The notes under the pieces: generated by a model | What the model was told of the DNA's origin: nothing | The model's database searches: none | Seen by the model: only the letters and a program-made list of their open reading frames with translations | Made by a program: the position numbers and the translations under genes | Shown: one piece after another, positions 42,090 to 45,458 of the stretch | Layout: the number at the start of each line of letters is the position of its first letter | Numbering within the stretch: position 1 is the first letter of the stretch | Assembly (NCBI RefSeq): GCF_902829255.1 | Contig: NZ_CADEPK010000300.1 | Coordinates: forward strand, 1 to 45,458 | Source of the DNA: Metabacillus niabensis | GTDB taxonomy: Bacteria > Bacillota > Bacilli > Bacillales > Bacillaceae | Direction: 5' to 3' | Length of the DNA stretch: 45,458 nucleotides

Positions 42090-43493
42090 TTATTTCATTA
42101 ATTTTTTCATGAGTTTTAAGCTATTTTTTGCGTTTGGATAACGAATGCTTAAATCAAAACGATTCGTTTGCTTTAGGATGCTTTTATAATGTGAAAATGC
42201 AACAAAACTCGACTCACCATGATAGGTGCCGATACCACTTTCACCAACACCACCAAATGGAAGATATGGTGTCGCAATATGCATCAATGTATCGTTAACA
42301 CACCCGCCACCAAACGATATTTTTTCAAGAATTTGTTTTTCAGTTTGGGTATTCGTTGTAAATAAATAGAGCGCCAATGGCTTTGGGCGATTTGTGACAA
42401 ACTCAATCACCTCTTCCACCTTTTCATATTCAAGAATCGGAAGAATTGGTCCAAAGATTTCTTCTGTCATGACAGGTACTGACCTATCCTTCGGTCTCAT
42501 CAAGGTTGGGGTAATTTTAAGTTGTTCTTCATCCACTTGACCACCGTACAGAAGCTCTCCATCAGACAAATAGCCTTTTACCCGTTGGAAATGCTTGCTA
42601 TTAATGATTTTCGGATAATTTTCATTTTTAGAAGCATCCAATCCGTAAAAATCTTTTACAACTTTTTTAATTTCTTCAATCAATCTGTCCCGTACAGAGT
42701 GATGTACATAAAGATAATCCGGAGCAATGCAAGTTTGTCCTGCATTTGTCCATTTACCGAAAGCGATTCGTTTAGCAGCTAGCGGAATATTCGCCGTTTC
42801 ATCAACAATGCAAGGGCTTTTCCCACCAAGCTCAAGAGTGACCGGAATTAATTGTTTCGCAGCAGCCTTCATTACAATCTTTCCGACAGGAACACTTCCG
42901 GTAAAGAAGATATAATCAAAGGGCTGCTTAAGTAAATGGTTTGTCGTTTCAATTCCACCTTCAAGAACAGCAATATAGTTTGCGTCAAAGCTTGCTTTCA
43001 TCAGTTTTGCAATAAGCCTTGATGTATGAGGTGCTAGCTCTGATGGCTTTAAAATTGCCGTGTTACCTGCAGCAATTGCCCCAATTAATGGCGCCAATTG
43101 TAACTGAAATGGATAGTTCCACGGTGCTATAATTAATGTCACACCATATGGTTCTGCTACTTTATATCCCTTTGAGCCAATATGAGTCTTTGCTGTTTTT
43201 ACCTTCACAGGCTTCATCCACGAATTCAATCTTTTAATCGTAAACCTGATTTCCTCAAGTAAAAAACCAACCTCAGTCATATATGCTTCTGTTTCAGACT
43301 TGTTTAAATCCTGCTTTAATGCAGTACAAATATCACGCTCATTTGCCCTAATGATATCTGCTAGCGTTTGGAGCATCTTCATCCTAAATTCCTTAGAAAA
43401 TGTTTGCCCGCTTTTAAAAAACTCTTTTTGCTGTTGGACCGTTTCTTCAACTGTTGCAAAAGAGTGTTCTGCGATTATCGGCATATCTGTCAT
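42090..43493 (-). CDS. Aldehyde dehydrogenase, class 3 type (YwdH-like)
   Basis: A 467-residue NAD(P)-dependent aldehyde dehydrogenase of the ALDH3 group. 'LIIAPWNYPFQLQLAPLIGAIAAGN' and 'FTGSVPVGKIV' form the cofactor domain, 'LELGGKSPCIVD' carries the general-base Glu, and the catalytic Cys is in 'NAGQTCIAPDY'. The ALDH3 group oxidises medium and long-chain aldehydes to acids. Together with the two following luciferase-like genes it suggests aldehyde or fatty-chain metabolism. A GAGGTG site lies 8 bases before the ATG. Confidence 0.93.
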   Translation of the reverse strand: MTDMPIIAEHSFATVEETVQQQKEFFKSGQTFSKEFRMKMLQTLADIIRANERDICTALKQDLNKSETEAYMTEVGFLLEEIRFTIKRLNSWMKPVKVKTAKTHIGSKGYKVAEPYGVTLIIAPWNYPFQLQLAPLIGAIAAGNTAILKPSELAPHTSRLIAKLMKASFDANYIAVLEGGIETTNHLLKQPFDYIFFTGSVPVGKIVMKAAAKQLIPVTLELGGKSPCIVDETANIPLAAKRIAFGKWTNAGQTCIAPDYLYVHHSVRDRLIEEIKKVVKDFYGLDASKNENYPKIINSKHFQRVKGYLSDGELLYGGQVDEEQLKITPTLMRPKDRSVPVMTEEIFGPILPILEYEKVEEVIEFVTNRPKPLALYLFTTNTQTEKQILEKISFGGGCVNDTLMHIATPYLPFGGVGESGIGTYHGESSFVAFSHYKSILKQTNRFDLSIRYPNAKNSLKLMKKLMK

Positions 43494-43589
43494 AAAATTT
43501 GCACCTCAATCTGATTGCTCTTTTTTAGCAATAAACAGTTATCACTCTATATGTATTAATCAAATTATTAAGAGAGAGGAACTAGCTAG

Positions 43590-44069
43590 TTACTCTTGAT
43601 AGTCCGCTAATGCTTGCTTATATTTTTCATACCAACCTTCCCAAAGCTGTTTGCGATTATGGACCGTTCTGCCATCTAAAAGCTCTCCGATTACATCTAA
43701 ACAAACATGCCATCCTGCAAGATCCTTTGGTGTATGTGGTGTAACATTTGTTAGCTTTTCTACAAATGTTAGTCTGCATTTATCTTTTTCTTCCTTTAAA
43801 TAAAAATAAACACGATCTTCCCCCCACATAAACGCTAGTTCTTCATACGGAGTGACAGCGATAATTTCCATCTCTTCAAATGTTCCGTCCCCCATATCAA
43901 ATTTCATCACTCCGCCTTTTTTCAGTTCAGCAACACTTAATTCAGAGAACCACTTTGCTAATTTTTCATTATTTGTTAGCCAAGACCATACGGAAGCAAC
44001 TGAATGATGATACTCTCTTTCAAAAATTGCAGCATATTCATTTTCGCGTTTTTCAATTTTCGCTATCAT
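43590..44069 (-). CDS. SRPBCC/AHSA1 domain protein
   Basis: A 159-residue protein with the START/AHSA1 fold, typically a small ligand-binding cup: 'FEREYHHSVASVWSWLTNNEKLAKWF' at the N-terminus, 'VTPYEELAFMWGEDRVYFYL' in the middle and 'GWHVCLDVIGELLDG' at the C-terminal helix. The family has no single function in bacteria. GGAGG lies 6 bases before the ATG. It precedes the aldehyde dehydrogenase gene by 97 bases on the same strand. Confidence 0.85.
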   Translation of the reverse strand: MIAKIEKRENEYAAIFEREYHHSVASVWSWLTNNEKLAKWFSELSVAELKKGGVMKFDMGDGTFEEMEIIAVTPYEELAFMWGEDRVYFYLKEEKDKCRLTFVEKLTNVTPHTPKDLAGWHVCLDVIGELLDGRTVHNRKQLWEGWYEKYKQALADYQE

Positions 44070-44149
44070 ATTATTCCTCCAATTATTCCTTTCTTATTAT
44101 CTTATCCTAATCATCATTTAAATGAAAACGCTAGGCTTTTAAGGCATAA

Positions 44150-44179
44150 TAAAAAGGAGTTCACATAAACTCCTTTTAT
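44150..44179 (-). terminator. Terminator of the permuted papain-like gene
   Basis: A perfect 10-bp stem (AAAAGGAGTT at 44152-44161, AACTCCTTTT at 44168-44177), followed on the minus strand by T's, 11 bases after the stop codon. Confidence 0.85.
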
Positions 44180-44189
44180 AAATAAAAAT

Positions 44190-44804
44190 TTAGTTAGCAA
44201 TTGTCCTCGCTAATTTTGTATAAATGCTATTTAAATAATATAATCGCCTATTTCTTTTTTCTGCTTGTTTTTCAATTTCCTTACCATGTTTGAGGAGATA
44301 GCCTCTTAAATCCCCCTGATAAACTAGCTCAAAACGACCACATTCAGTGATATCATTTGGTTTCACTAAACAAGCAGGTTTATCCTTAATTGATATCCCA
44401 CCATTCGATAAAATGGTGGCAACAAATTGTGAACAAAAGTAGGCTTTCTCTCGATTCATTTTTTTATTTAGCAATACTGCAAATAACCCAATAAAATTGT
44501 ATTTATAAAGCTCTTGTTGCTCCTCAATTTGTTTAATTCTTTGGATCATTTCTCTATACTCACTTTCAGACACTGTGCACTTATAAATAGCACATGACGC
44601 TTGCCTAAATAACTGTCCTTCCATATCTTCCTTTACGAAGCCACCAATGAAAGGATTGTTAGGCTTTTTTCGGCCAAAGCTATATGCAACATCTAATTGC
44701 TGATCAAAGGATATAGACGCATGATTAAATGGATATCTAGTAAACACCTTAATGATTCTTGTAAATAATGTTCCAGTGTTTGTTAGAATAATATAAACCT
44801 GCAA
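44190..44804 (-). CDS. Permuted papain-like (YiiX/NlpC-P60-type) cysteine hydrolase
   Basis: A 204-residue protein with the permuted papain fold: the catalytic His28 in 'YPFNHASIS' comes before Cys124 in 'YFCSQFVATIL', the reverse of the classical NlpC/P60 order. Such enzymes are often amide or thioester hydrolases; no signal peptide is visible, so it is probably cytoplasmic. The chosen start is TTG, preceded by AGGAGG at 7 bases; an ATG seven codons upstream has no site. Its substrate is unknown. Confidence 0.72.
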   Translation of the reverse strand: MQVYIILTNTGTLFTRIIKVFTRYPFNHASISFDQQLDVAYSFGRKKPNNPFIGGFVKEDMEGQLFRQASCAIYKCTVSESEYREMIQRIKQIEEQQELYKYNFIGLFAVLLNKKMNREKAYFCSQFVATILSNGGISIKDKPACLVKPNDITECGRFELVYQGDLRGYLLKHGKEIEKQAEKRNRRLYYLNSIYTKLARTIAN

Positions 44805-45458
44805 TTTAATACCTCCTATCCACAATCAAATTTATCCTTGTTTTTTAGTGATTTTCATCAATAGAACGTTTTTCAGCGTTTATAGCTGCGTTAACGATTA
44901 ACCCTTAACTCCCATTTTTGTTAAGCTGAAGTCGAGTACTCTGTTCGTCTTAAACGGATACGTACATGTTTAATAGAACTGTCTTACAATTCGTTTCTTA
45001 TTTTCTTATACTTTCATCTATTGTTTAACGCTCTTAAGCTTTAAATCGTTCTAGGTCTTAAGCAGTAATTTTCACATTTCCCCTTAATTGCCTTTTCGAT
45101 ACATTACTAGGAAAATATTACTTTATTGTTATTGTTCTCAGTATAACAATGATTTGAATAAAAAGTCGTAAAAAATATATAAAAAATGTATAAAATTTTT
45201 CTAGAATAAAAAAAGGATAACACATCGTCACCCTTATATAAGCTTGTTATTAAAATAACTAGTTCAGTTTAAATCTTTCCTTACTAGTTTTCAACAGGTA
45301 GAAATTTCTTTATGCTTTCCTCATTTCCCTTAAATCCCTAAACAAGTAGTTAATCTCATGAGAAATATAATCTTAAAGGGAGCGATTAATTCTAAAAGCT
45401 CTTCGGATTATAAATAAATATCATTGCATAAAGATTCATAAAGTTGTATATTTATAAT
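44805..45458. other. Right-end spacer, no gene seen
   Basis: About 650 AT-rich bases. The first 100 should hold the promoter of the papain-like gene, but I could not assign it. A 7-bp inverted repeat TTGTTAT/ATAACAA lies near 45126-45150. No convincing frame or RNA gene was found; the next gene is outside the window. Confidence 0.45.

Noticed and set aside
1-45458. CRISPR array, prophage or toxin-antitoxin island
   Set aside because: No regularly spaced direct repeats, no phage-type proteins and no toxin-antitoxin pair were seen; gene content and base use look chromosomal throughout.

Overview
The window looks like a chromosomal segment of a low-GC, Gram-positive, probably spore-forming Bacillaceae bacterium. 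The signs are AT-rich DNA, strong AGGAGG-type ribosome sites, frequent TTG/GTG starts, Bacillus-type proteins (DeoR, GlpP, CwlO, SwrC, a phosphorelay-type kinase with a HisK_N-like sensor), a sortase signal and intrinsic terminators. No tRNA, rRNA, CRISPR array, transposase or phage gene was seen. Nearly every gene is on the minus strand, so operons read from high to low coordinates.

Left part (1-11.3 kb): the N-terminus of a membrane sensor protein cut by the window edge, a SwrC-type RND exporter, a divergent pair of small Cys-rich membrane proteins, a DJ-1/PfpI protein, a DeoR-like regulator, and a two-gene operon in which a catalytically degenerate phosphofructokinase relative precedes transketolase. 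An orphan sporulation-type histidine kinase follows.

Vitamin B12 part (11.4-18.1 kb): this is the most striking region. A consensus promoter and a full adenosylcobalamin riboswitch with a terminator lead into a cell-wall-anchored protein. It is built from the two domain types of animal intrinsic factor/transcobalamin: two DUF4430 beta domains and an alpha/alpha-toroid. Next come a lipoprotein with a third DUF4430 domain and a complete ECF transporter (T protein, fused double ATPase, S component). I read this as a surface-to-membrane relay that captures cobalamin at the wall, passes it to a lipoprotein and imports it. A CwlO-type wall endopeptidase follows.

Mannan part (20.2-37.8 kb): a cytoplasmic beta-mannan oligosaccharide locus. 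It holds a binding lipoprotein and two permeases (no ATPase), two GH113 mannanases, a GH2 beta-mannosidase, a GH1 beta-glucosidase, an SGNH esterase, an aldo/keto reductase, an epimerase of the cellobiose 2-epimerase family, a GH130 mannosylglucose phosphorylase, a YesL-like DUF624 protein and two LacI regulators. Two cleavage routes, hydrolytic and phosphorolytic, appear to run in parallel. Cre-like sites and operator-like palindromes sit at two promoters. Two related 115-130 bp hairpin elements close two of the operons.

Right part (38-45.5 kb): a monoacylglycerol-lipase-like hydrolase behind GlpP, a HesB-like protein, two tandem luciferase-like flavin oxidoreductases, an aldehyde dehydrogenase, an AHSA1/SRPBCC protein and a permuted papain-like protein. 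The last 650 bases appear gene-free.
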